From assembly GCA_028692715.1 (NCBI GenBank), contig JAQUWU010000035.1, forward strand, positions 1-51,916: a DNA stretch of 51,916 nucleotides. Direction: 5' to 3'. The notes beneath the pieces are model-generated. The model did no database searches and had not been told where the DNA came from. It was given only the letters and a program-made list of their open reading frames with translations. A program made the translations under genes and the position numbers. Positions 36,408-46,013 of this stretch are shown in pieces; within the stretch, counting starts at the first letter, position 1; each line of letters begins with the position of its first letter. Source of the DNA: Paludibacter sp. GTDB taxonomy: Bacteria; Bacteroidota; Bacteroidia; Bacteroidales; Paludibacteraceae.

Positions 36408-37259
36408 CTAAGAAATGGCATTCTGTTTTTTATTACTCCGGATTAATAACCAGATTCCCCATACAATAAAAGGAATGCTCAAAACCTGTCCCATATTCAG
36501 AATCATACCTGATTCGAATGCTTCCTGATTAAGTTTAATAAATTCTAACGAAAATCTAGAACCAAACATAATAATCATAAATACACCGGTAATTAATCCA
36601 GGCTTTTTATAGGCATCTTTTTTCCAATACAACCACCAGGTAATTGCAAATGTAACAAAACAATATATCATTTCATATATTTGTGTTGGATGCATTGGTA
36701 GAGTTCCACCATCGCGAACAAAGATAAATCCCCAAGGTAGGGAAGTTACATTTCCATAAATCTCAGAATTCATTAAGTTCCCCAGTCTGATTGATGCTGC
36801 ACAAAGAGTTACACCAATCAAAAGTCGATCTAAAATCCAGATTAATCCTTTCTTCGAAATGTTTTTATTGTACAATACCATTGCGGTTAAAATGCCTATA
36901 GCTCCACCATGACTGGCCAAACCTCCACGCCAGATATATAACAATTCCCACGGATGAGAAAGATAGTGATTGCCATATTTAACCGTTATCCCAAGTATTG
37001 TAACGGGCTCGGGAAGTAATTGCCATTCGTAAAAGAAGCAATGTCCTAATCGAGCTCCAATTATAGTCCCGATTACTGTATACATAAAAAGCTTATCGAG
37101 CCAGGCTTCAGGTAGATTTTCGTTTTTGAAAATTTTTGTAGTAATAAACAAAGTTAGCCAGATTCCCAATGCCCAAAGTATACCATACCAACGAATTGTC
37201 AATGGACCTAGATGAACAAATACTGGATCGATGTTCCAGGTAATGAAGTTTAAAAGCAT
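36408..37259 (-). CDS. lgt: Phosphatidylglycerol-prolipoprotein diacylglyceryl transferase
   Basis: 283 residues with seven hydrophobic segments. It attaches diacylglycerol to the lipobox Cys of prolipoproteins such as the lipoproteins in this window. The Lgt signature is seen as YIWRGGLASHGGAIGIL and, later, LGNLMNSEIYGNVTSLPWGFIF and HPTQIYEM. GARLGHCFFYEW carries the conserved Arg. The gene is separated from secA by a perfect inverted-repeat element, which may weaken or end transcription between them. Confidence 0.95.
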   Translation of the reverse strand: MLLNFITWNIDPVFVHLGPLTIRWYGILWALGIWLTLFITTKIFKNENLPEAWLDKLFMYTVIGTIIGARLGHCFFYEWQLLPEPVTILGITVKYGNHYLSHPWELLYIWRGGLASHGGAIGILTAMVLYNKNISKKGLIWILDRLLIGVTLCAASIRLGNLMNSEIYGNVTSLPWGFIFVRDGGTLPMHPTQIYEMIYCFVTFAITWWLYWKKDAYKKPGLITGVFMIIMFGSRFSLEFIKLNQEAFESGMILNMGQVLSIPFIVWGIWLLIRSNKKQNAIS

Positions 37260-37275
37260 AGTTACAATATTTAAG

Positions 37276-37364
37276 AACCCCTAACCCCTAAAGGGGAATT
37301 GAAACTACTATCGTCTATTAAAAATGACGAATGTAACTTAGTTCCCCTTTAGGGGTTAGGGGTT
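37276..37364. repeat. Perfect inverted-repeat element between secA and lgt
   Basis: Two 23-bp arms are exact reverse complements (AACCCCTAACCCCTAAAGGG with GGAA, and the mirror), separated by 43 bp. Each arm itself contains the palindrome CCCCTAAAGGGG. A degenerate relative lies at 3329-3446. It encodes nothing and would form a strong RNA hairpin. Confidence 0.85.
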
Positions 37365-37369
37365 TATTT

Positions 37370-40300
37370 TTAATTTGCTCCGTGACAATTTTTATATTTT
37401 TTACCACTTCCACAAGGACAAGGATCGTTTCTACCAACTTTTTTCTCAACACGAATTGGTTCCGAACGTTGTTGTTCACGGGTGTCTTGTTTGGTTGGGT
37501 CACCGCCTCTGTTACCATCAGCATCAGCTTTCTGAGTTCTGTATTTACTCATATCCATACGTTGAACCGGTCTGGCTTCTCGCACTTGTTCCGGTTCACG
37601 CATTGGTATCTGACCGCGCATTAATATGGCTAAAATTTTACGATTTATAGAATCAATCATTTCTTTAAATAATCCGAAAGATTCTAATTTGTAAATTAAG
37701 AGTGGATCTTTTTGTTCATAACTTGCATTTTGTACAGAGTTACGCAATTCGTCCAATTGACGTAAATGTTCTTTCCATTCATCATCAATGACATATAACA
37801 AAGTTTGTTTTTCAAAGGCTTTAACAACTTCGCGTGCTTCTGTTTTATAAGCAGTTTCCAAATGGGTAGATACATTAAATACTCTTTTGCCATCGGTTAC
37901 AGGAATCAATATATTCTCATATTGTTTTCCCCGTTCTTCAAATACTTGTTTAATTACAGGAAAAGCAACCGTTGCAAGTTTATCCATTTTACGTTTATAG
38001 GTCTGAATAGCAGCTTCGGCAACGAGCTTTGTTGATTCATTTATTTTTGTTGAACTGAATACTTCTTCGGTAAATGGGACATCCATTGCAAAATCTTTCA
38101 ATAATGTCTCTTCCAATTCAGAATAATCGCCATTATTACGTGCCAGTTCAATGGTATTTTCCGCTGTATCGTAAATCATATTGGTAATATCTGACCCAAT
38201 ACGTTCGCCCATTAATGCATGTCTACGTTTTGAATAAATAACTTCACGTTGTGAATTCATAACATCGTCATATTCTAGCAATCGTTTACGAATACCAAAG
38301 TTGTTTTCTTCAACTTTTTTCTGGGCACGTTCTATTGATTTGGAAATCATAGAATGTTCAATCATTTCACCTTCCTGAAATCCGAGACGATCCATAACGC
38401 CTGAAATTCGTTCCGAACCAAACAAACGCATCAAATCGTCTTCAAGCGAAACGTAAAAGATGGAAGAACCCGGATCACCCTGACGACCGGCACGTCCACG
38501 TAGCTGGCGGTCAACACGACGACTTTCGTGACGTTCAGTACCTATAATAGCCAAACCACCGGCTTTTTTCACTTCATCCGAAAGTTTAATATCCGTACCA
38601 CGACCGGCCATATTGGTAGCAATAGTAACTGTTCCTTTTTGTCCTGCCTCAGCTACTACAGCAGCCTCATGCTGGTGTAACTTAGCATTCAATACATTGT
38701 GCTTAATTTTCCGACCGTTCAACATACGACTTAATAATTCGGAAATTTCAACCGATGTTGTTCCTACCAGTACCGGACGTCCAGCTTCAACTAATGTCGC
38801 AATTTCCTCAATAACAGCCGTGTATTTTTCGCGTTTTGTTTTATAAACACGATCTTCCATATCATTACGGGCAATAGGGCGATTCGTAGGGATTACTACC
38901 ACATCTAATTTGTAGATATCCCAAAGTTCACCTGCTTCTGTTTCAGCTGTACCAGTCATCCCTGATAGTTTGTGGTACATTCGGAAATAATTCTGAAGGG
39001 TAATTGTTGCGAATGTTTGGGTTGCAGCTTCAATAGTAACTTGTTCTTTGGCTTCAATGGCCTGATGTAAACCGTCAGAATAACGACGACCGTCCATAAT
39101 ACGACCTGTTTGTTCATCAACAATTTTCACTTTGTTTTCCATTACCACATATTCCACATCTTTTTCAAAGAGTGTATATGCTTTCAATAATTGGTTTATG
39201 GTATGAACACGTTCGGATTTTACTGAATAACTTTGTAAGATTTCATCTTTTGCTGACTGTCTCTCCTCTGCTGTAATTGTTTTGTTTTTTTCTAATTCGG
39301 CAATTTCGCTTCCTACATCAGGTAATACAAAAAATTGTGGATCATCAGTGTTGTCAGTAATCAGGTCGATACCTTTATCTGTAAGCTCTATAGAGTTATT
39401 TTTTTCATCAATTACAAAATAGAGTGGATCAGTTGCAACATGCATGTTCCGGTTATTCTCCTGCATATAAAACTCTTCCGTTTTTTGTAAAAGTGCCCTA
39501 ATTCCCTGTTCACTCAAGTATTTAATCAACGGTTTGTTTTTTGGCATTCCTTTGAATGATCGGAACAATGCCAATGCACCTTCTTCCTGCACTTTTTTAT
39601 CTTCCGACTTCATTAAGTTACGGGCATCAGCAAGATATTTTGTAGCAAGTGTCTTTTGGGTATTAACCAAACGTTCCACTTTTGGGCGCATTTCATCAAA
39701 TAGTTGATCTTCACCTTTAGGAATAGGTCCGGAAATGATTAAAGGTGTACGGGCATCGTCAATTAATACGGAGTCAACCTCATCGACAATTGCATAATTA
39801 TGTTTGCGTTGTACCAAATCTTCAGGATTAGTAGCCATATTATCACGCAAGTAATCAAAACCGAATTCGTTATTTGTTCCAAAAGTAATATCAGCTAAAT
39901 AAGCCTGACGGCGTTCTTCTGAATTTGGACGGTGTTTATCAATACAATCTACAGTTAAACCATGAAACATATATAGTGGACCCATCCATTCGGAGTCACG
40001 TTTGGCCAAATAATCATTTACCGTTACAAGATGAACTCCATTACGGGTTAATGCATTAAGGAATACTGAAAGTGTAGCAACGAGTGTTTTACCTTCACCA
40101 GTTCCCATTTCAGCAATTTTTCCTTTGTGAAGGACAACACCACCTATTAACTGCACATCGTAATGAACCATTTCCCATTTAATTACAGTACCACCGGCTG
40201 TCCATTGGTTTTTATAATGTGCTTTATCACCTTCAATGGTTACAAAATCATATTTAGCAGCAAAATTACGGTCTAAATCATTAGCGGTTACAATGATTTC

Positions 40301-40675
40301 ATGATTTTCAGTCAACCTTCGAGCCGTATCTTTCATAATACTAAAAGCTTCCGGCAATATTTCATCCAAAACTTTTTCGTATTTTTCCATTATTTCTTTT
40401 TCCAGCTTGTCAATTTCAGTGTAGGATTTATCACGGAGATTAATTTCCATTTCTTCAATACCTTCTTTCAACTCGGCAATACGTTCTCTTTCAGGAGCAA
40501 CATATTCTTGAATACGTATTTTAAGTAACTCGGTACGAGCACGTAATTCATCGTTGGAGAGATGCTTGATTTCTTCGTAAGCAGCCTTTATTTTTTCAAC
40601 AAAGGGAGTTATTTCTTTAAGGTCACGTTGGGCTTTATTTCCCAGAATTTTTTTAAGAAAATCATTAAATGCCAT
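37370..40675 (-). CDS. secA: Preprotein translocase ATPase SecA
   Basis: 1101 residues from the ATG at 40675 ([20 protein letters not shown]); a TTG three codons upstream is less likely. It is the motor of the Sec export pathway. [20 protein letters not shown] is the Walker A region, [20 protein letters not shown] the Walker B region, and [12 protein letters not shown] the helicase arginine motif. The C-terminus ends in the zinc-binding SEC-C motif ([18 protein letters not shown]). It is longer than the roughly 900-residue E. coli protein, as usual in Bacteroidota, because of insertions such as residues 330-470. It is divergent from ppc. Confidence 0.97.
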   Translation of the reverse strand: MAFNDFLKKILGNKAQRDLKEITPFVEKIKAAYEEIKHLSNDELRARTELLKIRIQEYVAPERERIAELKEGIEEMEINLRDKSYTEIDKLEKEIMEKYEKVLDEILPEAFSIMKDTARRLTENHEIIVTANDLDRNFAAKYDFVTIEGDKAHYKNQWTAGGTVIKWEMVHYDVQLIGGVVLHKGKIAEMGTGEGKTLVATLSVFLNALTRNGVHLVTVNDYLAKRDSEWMGPLYMFHGLTVDCIDKHRPNSEERRQAYLADITFGTNNEFGFDYLRDNMATNPEDLVQRKHNYAIVDEVDSVLIDDARTPLIISGPIPKGEDQLFDEMRPKVERLVNTQKTLATKYLADARNLMKSEDKKVQEEGALALFRSFKGMPKNKPLIKYLSEQGIRALLQKTEEFYMQENNRNMHVATDPLYFVIDEKNNSIELTDKGIDLITDNTDDPQFFVLPDVGSEIAELEKNKTITAEERQSAKDEILQSYSVKSERVHTINQLLKAYTLFEKDVEYVVMENKVKIVDEQTGRIMDGRRYSDGLHQAIEAKEQVTIEAATQTFATITLQNYFRMYHKLSGMTGTAETEAGELWDIYKLDVVVIPTNRPIARNDMEDRVYKTKREKYTAVIEEIATLVEAGRPVLVGTTSVEISELLSRMLNGRKIKHNVLNAKLHQHEAAVVAEAGQKGTVTIATNMAGRGTDIKLSDEVKKAGGLAIIGTERHESRRVDRQLRGRAGRQGDPGSSIFYVSLEDDLMRLFGSERISGVMDRLGFQEGEMIEHSMISKSIERAQKKVEENNFGIRKRLLEYDDVMNSQREVIYSKRRHALMGERIGSDITNMIYDTAENTIELARNNGDYSELEETLLKDFAMDVPFTEEVFSSTKINESTKLVAEAAIQTYKRKMDKLATVAFPVIKQVFEERGKQYENILIPVTDGKRVFNVSTHLETAYKTEAREVVKAFEKQTLLYVIDDEWKEHLRQLDELRNSVQNASYEQKDPLLIYKLESFGLFKEMIDSINRKILAILMRGQIPMREPEQVREARPVQRMDMSKYRTQKADADGNRGGDPTKQDTREQQRSEPIRVEKKVGRNDPCPCGSGKKYKNCHGAN

Positions 40676-40748
40676 ATGTTTCAATGTTTTATTTTATAGT
40701 ATTTGTGTGTTTTTGTCTATTATGTCAGTGTAAACTTAAAAAGACTGA

Positions 40749-40756
40749 CAAAGATA
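40749..40756 (-). promoter_or_regulatory. -7 element for secA
   Basis: TATCTTTG on the minus strand fits TAnnTTTG, giving a leader of about 67 nt. The -33 box is not clear. Confidence 0.45.
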
Positions 40757-40926
40757 CTATTTTAAGTTAGAATTCTATTAATTGAATCGTAATTAATTAG
40801 CGAACATTAGTAATTCAAAAAGCACTCCAAACATATTTAAAATACTCTTATTCCCAAAATTTATAATCTGATATTGACAGGATTAAAATAATAAAACAAA
40901 CTACACTGCATTTAGCAGGATTTGCG

Positions 40927-40934
40927 TATTTTTG
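40927..40934 (+). promoter_or_regulatory. -7 element for ppc
   Basis: TATTTTTG fits TAnnTTTG exactly, with a leader of about 40 nt before the ATG at 40980. The -33 box is not clear. Confidence 0.5.
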
Positions 40935-40979
40935 TCAAAACAAATCATTAAAAAATTCTGTTTTAAATAAAAAGGCACT

Positions 40980-43727
40980 ATGAGTACATTAAAATTGGTT
41001 CAGGAGAACATACCAAAGGTTTACAACGATTTAGAATTTTTGTTGGTTTGTCTGAAAGAAGTTTTGGTTGAGTCGGATGAAAATGCATTAGCTGAAGACA
41101 TTCCATGGATTTCTAATGAAATTAATTTCAAAGAAAACCAATTTTCCGAAGAACATCTACGTTTATATTCAACCTGTTTTCAATTATTGAATATTGTAGA
41201 AGTCAATGGTGCAGTACAAAATCGCCGAAAAAAAGAGGACAATGAATCCATGTCTGCTATAAACGGATTGTGGTCGTATAATCTTGAATTACTTAAAAAT
41301 AAAGGTTTTAGTGAAAAGGAAATAGCTTCACAGCTTGCTGATATTCATGTTGAACCTGTTCTGACAGCTCATCCCACTGAAGCCAAACGTACAGTAATGC
41401 TTAAACATTTGCGTGAATTGTATTTGCTAATGGTAAAACGCGAAAACAATATGTATAGCAAAACGGAGCAAAACCAGATTCGAAAAAATATCAAAATTAC
41501 CCTTCACCGAATTTGGCGCACATCCGAAATTTATACTGAAAAACCTGATGTTAGTTCAGAATTGGACAATATCATTTACTATCTGACGAAAGTTTTTCCT
41601 GAAGTAATAAAAATGAATGATCAACGATTAATTCAGGCATGGGAGGCTGCCGGTTTTGATCAAAAACTAATTCAAAAAGCAAGTAGTTTTCCAAAAGTGT
41701 CGTTTGGTAACTGGGTAGGAGGAGACCGTGATGGACATCCGTTTGTGACCGCTGAAGTAACAAAAAACACCTTGCAAAAGCTTAGGAATAAAGCATTTGA
41801 AGTCATTCAAAAAGAACTGAGTGAATTGCAGAAAAATTTGACTTTTAATGTTACTATCAGCCAGTTATCTCCTGAATTTCAAAATAGATACGCTCATATT
41901 TACAATGGCTTGAAGGAGTTTCAGGGAAATGTAAAATTAAAATATAAAAGTGAAGTTTTTCGTCAATACTTAAACTTTATAATAACCAAAATTCCAAAGA
42001 ATCAATCTGATGACTCATCAGTGTTTTATCGTTATCCTTCTGAATTAATTGACGATTTATATCTTTTAAAACATAGTTTGATAGACTTTGGTGCTTCAGA
42101 AATTGCTTATACAGATATCAACGATGCAATACGTTTAGTTAGTACTTTTGGATTCCATTTAGCAAAACTGGATATCAGGCAAAATAGCCGATTTAACGAA
42201 CTCGCATTGTCGCAATTAATGATAGCTGCTCAACTGGATGGAAACAAATTTTTAAATGCTGATTTTGAAGAAAGATTGAAAATTATCAATGCTGAATTGA
42301 ATTCAAGTCGTCCTTTTACTTTAGCTGGAATAAAACTAGAGCACGAAGCTGCATCTACTACAGAAACTTACAGGGTTGTAAATGAGCAGGTCGAAAATTA
42401 CGGAAATGAGGCTTTGGGTTCTATAATTGTAAGCATGACTCGTCATTTAAGCGATTTATTGACAGTCTATTTATTGGAACGTGAAGCCGGTTTATTGTTT
42501 AGCTCTCCTGAAGGGTTGGTTTCTCAAATTCAAATTGTTCCTCTTTTTGAAACAATTGATGACTTAAAACACAGTCCTGATATATTAGATCAATTTCTTT
42601 CACACCCGATTACAAAAAACAGCCTCAAATGGCAACAACAGACAACCGGATCAAATGACATGATTCAGCAGGTTATGATTGGTTACAGCGATAGTAGTAA
42701 AGACGGAGGAATATTTGCGAGTCAGTGGTTTTTGTACGAAGCACAATCTAAATTAGTCGAAATTGGAAGAAAGCACAATGTAAATATTCGTTTTTTTCAT
42801 GGGAAAGGAGGCTCAATAAGTCGTGGCGCAGGGCCAACGCACTGGTTTTTACGTTCATTACCTTCCGGCTCGGTAAATGGAAACGTTCGTTTGACCGAAC
42901 AAGGTGAAACTATTGAGCGAAAATATGCGAATAAAAATAATGCTGCTTATAATCTTGAGTTACTAATGGCAGAAACTTTATCGGCGACATTATTACAAAA
43001 AAATATTCAACATTCGGAACATGAATTAAGTGAAGAATTAAATTTTTTGGCTAATCAAAGTATGGTTGTATATAAAAATTTGACTTTACATCCTGATTTT
43101 ATTCGTTTTTACGAAAAAGCAACGCCCATTGATGCGCTTGAACAAAGTAAAATTGGTAGCAGACCGGCTCGAAGAACGGGAACAAGAAGTTTAGACGATT
43201 TACGTGCCATTCCATGGGTTTTCAGTTGGAGTCAATGTAGATTTAATATCACGAGTTGGTATGGCGTTGGATCATCCCTCGAAAAATTATATGAAACTGA
43301 GCCGGAAAAATTTGAAACATTTCGAAAGGCAGTAGAATCTGATCCATTTATTCGATACGTTTTAACAAATATAGATTCGAGTTTAGCATCGTCTGATGAA
43401 GATATCTTTAAGAAATATGCTCATTTAGCGATTAATGTTGCCGGAAATAAAAATATATTTGAAAATTTAACGGACGAATTGGTCAAAACCAGAAAAATGA
43501 TTGATGTTTTGTTGAGTCGACCAATCTCAGAAAGGCGTGTAAATCATTATTATTCAACGTTGTTACGTTCAGAAGCAATGGATCCGTTACATAAACAACA
43601 AGTTTTATTACTTGAAAAATGGCGAGAACTATTGTCCGATAATAAAAAAGTTGAAGCCGATAAAATTTTATTTGAATTATTACGCTGTATTAATGCTATT
43701 GCCGGAGCCATTGGGTTTACGGGATAA
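40980..43727 (+). CDS. ppc: Phosphoenolpyruvate carboxylase
   Basis: 915 residues, the full length. It carboxylates PEP to oxaloacetate, refilling the TCA branch used for succinate and propionate in anaerobic Bacteroidota. The catalytic His131 lies in LTAHPTEAKRTV; NWVGGDRDGHPFV binds PEP; GYSDSSKDGG and FFHGKGGSISRGAGP (His607) form the second active-site loop, and the C-terminus ends FTG. The loop reads HGKGG where most enzymes have HGRGG, so Lys609 replaces the usual Arg. Overall it belongs to a divergent branch compared with E. coli PEPC. It is monocistronic. Confidence 0.95.
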   Translation: MSTLKLVQENIPKVYNDLEFLLVCLKEVLVESDENALAEDIPWISNEINFKENQFSEEHLRLYSTCFQLLNIVEVNGAVQNRRKKEDNESMSAINGLWSYNLELLKNKGFSEKEIASQLADIHVEPVLTAHPTEAKRTVMLKHLRELYLLMVKRENNMYSKTEQNQIRKNIKITLHRIWRTSEIYTEKPDVSSELDNIIYYLTKVFPEVIKMNDQRLIQAWEAAGFDQKLIQKASSFPKVSFGNWVGGDRDGHPFVTAEVTKNTLQKLRNKAFEVIQKELSELQKNLTFNVTISQLSPEFQNRYAHIYNGLKEFQGNVKLKYKSEVFRQYLNFIITKIPKNQSDDSSVFYRYPSELIDDLYLLKHSLIDFGASEIAYTDINDAIRLVSTFGFHLAKLDIRQNSRFNELALSQLMIAAQLDGNKFLNADFEERLKIINAELNSSRPFTLAGIKLEHEAASTTETYRVVNEQVENYGNEALGSIIVSMTRHLSDLLTVYLLEREAGLLFSSPEGLVSQIQIVPLFETIDDLKHSPDILDQFLSHPITKNSLKWQQQTTGSNDMIQQVMIGYSDSSKDGGIFASQWFLYEAQSKLVEIGRKHNVNIRFFHGKGGSISRGAGPTHWFLRSLPSGSVNGNVRLTEQGETIERKYANKNNAAYNLELLMAETLSATLLQKNIQHSEHELSEELNFLANQSMVVYKNLTLHPDFIRFYEKATPIDALEQSKIGSRPARRTGTRSLDDLRAIPWVFSWSQCRFNITSWYGVGSSLEKLYETEPEKFETFRKAVESDPFIRYVLTNIDSSLASSDEDIFKKYAHLAINVAGNKNIFENLTDELVKTRKMIDVLLSRPISERRVNHYYSTLLRSEAMDPLHKQQVLLLEKWRELLSDNKKVEADKILFELLRCINAIAGAIGFTG

Positions 43728-43880
43728 GCAAACCTAAAAGCTGATTGAAATTTATTCAAATTGGATTTTTTTTGCTTGTTGTAACTTAAGTGAATGATAA
43801 TTATTATTGATATATTTTTTGACACATAGCTTACAGTATTATAGCTGATTGCATATATAATATCGTCCAATTTCAACGTC

Positions 43881-43956
43881 GTCTCATTGTTCTAATTTGT
43901 CTATTTTGCATCGACATTAACAACAATACATTTATAAAATAGCTTGGGCTTTTTTA
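43881..43956. repeat. Decayed repeat, copy A
   Basis: Shares ordered blocks with copy B at 44132-44236: GTCTCATTG, TTTGT, TCG-CATTAAC-ACA and ATAGCTTGGGCTTTTTTAT. The last block can form a short AATAGC...GCTaTT-type hairpin followed by T residues. Confidence 0.5.
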
Positions 43957-43975
43957 TTGATAGTTAATCTAAATA

Positions 43976-43998
43976 GAGAAGAGAAGAGAAGAGAAGAG
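43976..43998. repeat. GAGAA pentanucleotide microsatellite
   Basis: GAGAA is repeated four times followed by GAG, a pure run of 23 bp. It is not within or just before a gene, so phase variation is not evident. Confidence 0.85.
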
Positions 43999-44131
43999 TA
44001 AGTCAATAAATAGAATATCCCGGACATCGAGGGTTTTATTCCGAATATGGGGATAATTTATGGCTCTACATAAGTAATACAGATAGCACAAACAATACAG
44101 TCCAATCCACGATAGAATACGGGACGACTTT

Positions 44132-44236
44132 GTCTCATTGCCCTATTTGTTTGTTCCGAAAAAACGGAATCTCGAAATACTCGATATGTATCGGCATTAA
44201 CTACAGTAGACGTATAGAATAGCTTTGGGCTATTTT
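44132..44236. repeat. Decayed repeat, copy B
   Basis: Matches copy A in block order but carries about 30 extra bases after TTTGTTTGTT, including a TTCCG-AAAAAA-CGGAA hairpin (44154-44169). It ends with ATAGCTTTGGGCTATTTTAT, an ATAGC/GCTAT hairpin. Confidence 0.5.
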
Positions 44237-44301
44237 ATATGTACAGATGGTATAACTTCAGATATTTTTTACTCTGTTCTCGAATTTTTTTACTTCATTT
44301 T

Positions 44302-44578
44302 TTCCTGTGTACCTGTCCCGATTGTGACAGTGATTTTATTGAACTAAAGCATATCATTAAATATTGTGAACCACTTGTTTAAACTAATCGTCAAGAGTTT
44401 GTAGGAAAATTGCATCAAGTATTTGGTGGATTTTTGACCGAAAATTGGCCTTATGTTTGAGTTTGCAAAAGAAGTACTTTCGCATGAAATTTTAGTTAGA
44501 ACATTTGCTATAAATAGAATAGCAAATTATTGTATAGACAATGAATTATGTTTTAGTTTTCCTTGGTTTGTGGAATAA
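44302..44578 (+). pseudogene. Possible decayed gene, family unknown
   Basis: One frame from 44302 reads FLCTCPDCDSDFIELKHII, meets a stop, then continues as TNRQEFVGKLHQVFGGFLTE and NWPYV to 44460. An overlapping frame from ATG 44453 continues MFEFAKEVLSHEILVRTFAI and ends FPWFVE at 44578. Together they look like one short protein broken by a stop and a frameshift. A CxCPxC-like start may be a zinc ribbon. I cannot match it to a family, and chance reading is possible. Confidence 0.3.
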
Positions 44579-44644
44579 AGTTTTTTTCTAACTTAAAAAT
44601 GATTATTTTTAAATATATAAATCGAAATTTATAACAAAAAAAAC

Positions 44645-44652
44645 TACCTTTG
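44645..44652 (+). promoter_or_regulatory. -7 element for the nusB operon
   Basis: TACCTTTG fits TAnnTTTG and lies 31 nt before the nusB ATG. The -33 box is not clear. Confidence 0.5.
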
Positions 44653-44683
44653 TACCAAAATAAAAAAGCGTTCACTGTATTTT

Positions 44684-45634
44684 ATGATTAATAGAGCATT
44701 ATTACGTACTAAGATTGTACAAATCTTATATTCTTATTATAAAAGCGACAGCAAATCGTTGCCTGTTGTAGAAAAAGAATTGTTTCATAGTATTGAAAAA
44801 ACTTACGATTTATATTACCATCTACTGCAACTTTCAATTGAAATTACACATTTCGCAGCAAATCGTATAGAAACCAAGCGCAACAAGCTTCGCCCCACAC
44901 CCGAGGATTTAAATCCTAATACCCGATTTATCGATAACTCCTTTGTAAAACAACTTTCAACAAACACTGTTTTTAATGAATACCTCAAAGCTAATAAACT
45001 TTCGTGGGTAAACGACTCTGAAATTATCAAGGTGTTATTTGACGAAATTGTTACTACTGATTTTTATGCTGAATACATGAATGCTCCTACAGTAGATTAT
45101 GTTTCAGATAAAGATATTTGGCGTAAAATATTCAAAAAAATCATTCTGCAAAGCGAAGATTTGGATGATTCTATACAGGATCAGAATATTTATTGGACCG
45201 ACGATATTGAAATGGTGGTAAGTTTCATTCTTAAAACTATCAAACGATTTGATATTGCTAAAGGTGATGAACAGGAACTATTACCTATGTTCAAAGACGC
45301 TGAAGATGCTGAATTTGCAACTCAACTATTGCGTTCGGTGTTAACAAAAGGTTCAGAATTACGTCAAATGATTGATGTAAACACTAAAAATTGGGAACTG
45401 GATCGAATTGCCTTTATGGATATTGTAATAATGGAAGTTGCCTTGGCGGAATTGCTAGGTTTCCCAACCATTCCTGTAAATGTTACGTTGAACGAATACA
45501 TTGAAATTGCTAAAACCTATAGTACAGAAAAAAGTGGTACTTTCATTAATGGCGTATTGGATAATATTGTCGGTCAGTTGAAAAAGGAAAATAAATTGAT
45601 TAAAGTGGTGATGTTTAACGAAAATAAGAAATAA
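44684..45634 (+). CDS. nusB: Transcription antitermination factor NusB (long Bacteroidota form)
   Basis: 316 residues, about twice the length of E. coli NusB. The start INRALLRTKIVQILYSYY and the C-terminal helices NWELDRIAFMDIVIMEVALAEL and PVNVTLNEYIEIAKTYSTEK with SGTFINGVLDNI match the NusB/RsmB domain, with a long helical insertion between. NusB with NusE binds boxA RNA in rRNA antitermination. It begins an operon with yajC (40 bp) and ybbR (9 bp), the usual order in this phylum. Confidence 0.94.
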   Translation: MINRALLRTKIVQILYSYYKSDSKSLPVVEKELFHSIEKTYDLYYHLLQLSIEITHFAANRIETKRNKLRPTPEDLNPNTRFIDNSFVKQLSTNTVFNEYLKANKLSWVNDSEIIKVLFDEIVTTDFYAEYMNAPTVDYVSDKDIWRKIFKKIILQSEDLDDSIQDQNIYWTDDIEMVVSFILKTIKRFDIAKGDEQELLPMFKDAEDAEFATQLLRSVLTKGSELRQMIDVNTKNWELDRIAFMDIVIMEVALAELLGFPTIPVNVTLNEYIEIAKTYSTEKSGTFINGVLDNIVGQLKKENKLIKVVMFNENKK

Positions 45635-45674
45635 TTCGATTATATTTGCAATTAAAATTTAAAAAACAAAAGAA

Positions 45675-46004
45675 ATGAATTTATTAAGTGTATTATTACA
45701 GGTTGCAGCTCCTGAAAAAGGGGGTGTAAGCAGTTACTCAGGAATATTGATGATGGTGTTGATTTTTGTGGTATTTTATTTCTTTATGATACGCCCACAA
45801 ACCAAACGCCAAAAAGAAATTAAAAAACAACGTGAAGCAATGAAACCCGGCGATTCAGTTGTAACCTCAGGTGGCCTTTATGGCAAAGTAAAAGATATTA
45901 AAGAAACAACTATTACGGTTGAAATAGCTGAAAATGTTCGCGTTAAAGTAGATAAAAACTCTGTTTTTGTAACAGCAGAAGATCTTCAGTCAACGGCAAA
46001 ATAA
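45675..46004 (+). CDS. yajC: Sec translocase accessory subunit YajC
   Basis: 109 residues. One membrane helix (GILMMVLIFVVFYFFMI) is followed by the invariant RPQTKRQKEIKKQREAMKPGD and VVTSGGLYGKVKDI motifs. It is the accessory subunit of SecDF in protein export. It lies between nusB and ybbR with short gaps. Confidence 0.96.
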   Translation: MNLLSVLLQVAAPEKGGVSSYSGILMMVLIFVVFYFFMIRPQTKRQKEIKKQREAMKPGDSVVTSGGLYGKVKDIKETTITVEIAENVRVKVDKNSVFVTAEDLQSTAK

Positions 46005-46013
46005 TAGGCTGAT

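Larger units (their letters stand above)
40676..40979. other. Divergent promoter region of secA and ppc
   Basis: This 304-bp region has one -7 box for each gene (listed separately). There is no further gene or clear repeat. Confidence 0.6.
43728..44683. other. 956-bp non-coding region with decayed repeats
   Basis: No intact gene is supported. The region holds a decayed duplicated segment (43881-43956 and 44132-44236), a GAGAA microsatellite (43976-43998), a possible gene remnant (44302-44578) and the nusB promoter (44645-44652). It is the longest non-coding stretch in the window. Confidence 0.7.

Noticed and set aside
37375-38035. Plus-strand open frames inside secA
   Set aside because: They mirror the coding sequence of the C-terminal SecA region and show no protein features.
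40676-40684. TTG start for secA three codons upstream
   Set aside because: The ATG at 40675 gives the conserved MxFNxFLxKxxG opening of related SecA proteins.
43976-43998. Short tandem repeat considered as a CRISPR remnant
   Set aside because: The unit is only 5 bp with no spacers and no cas genes nearby; it is a simple microsatellite.
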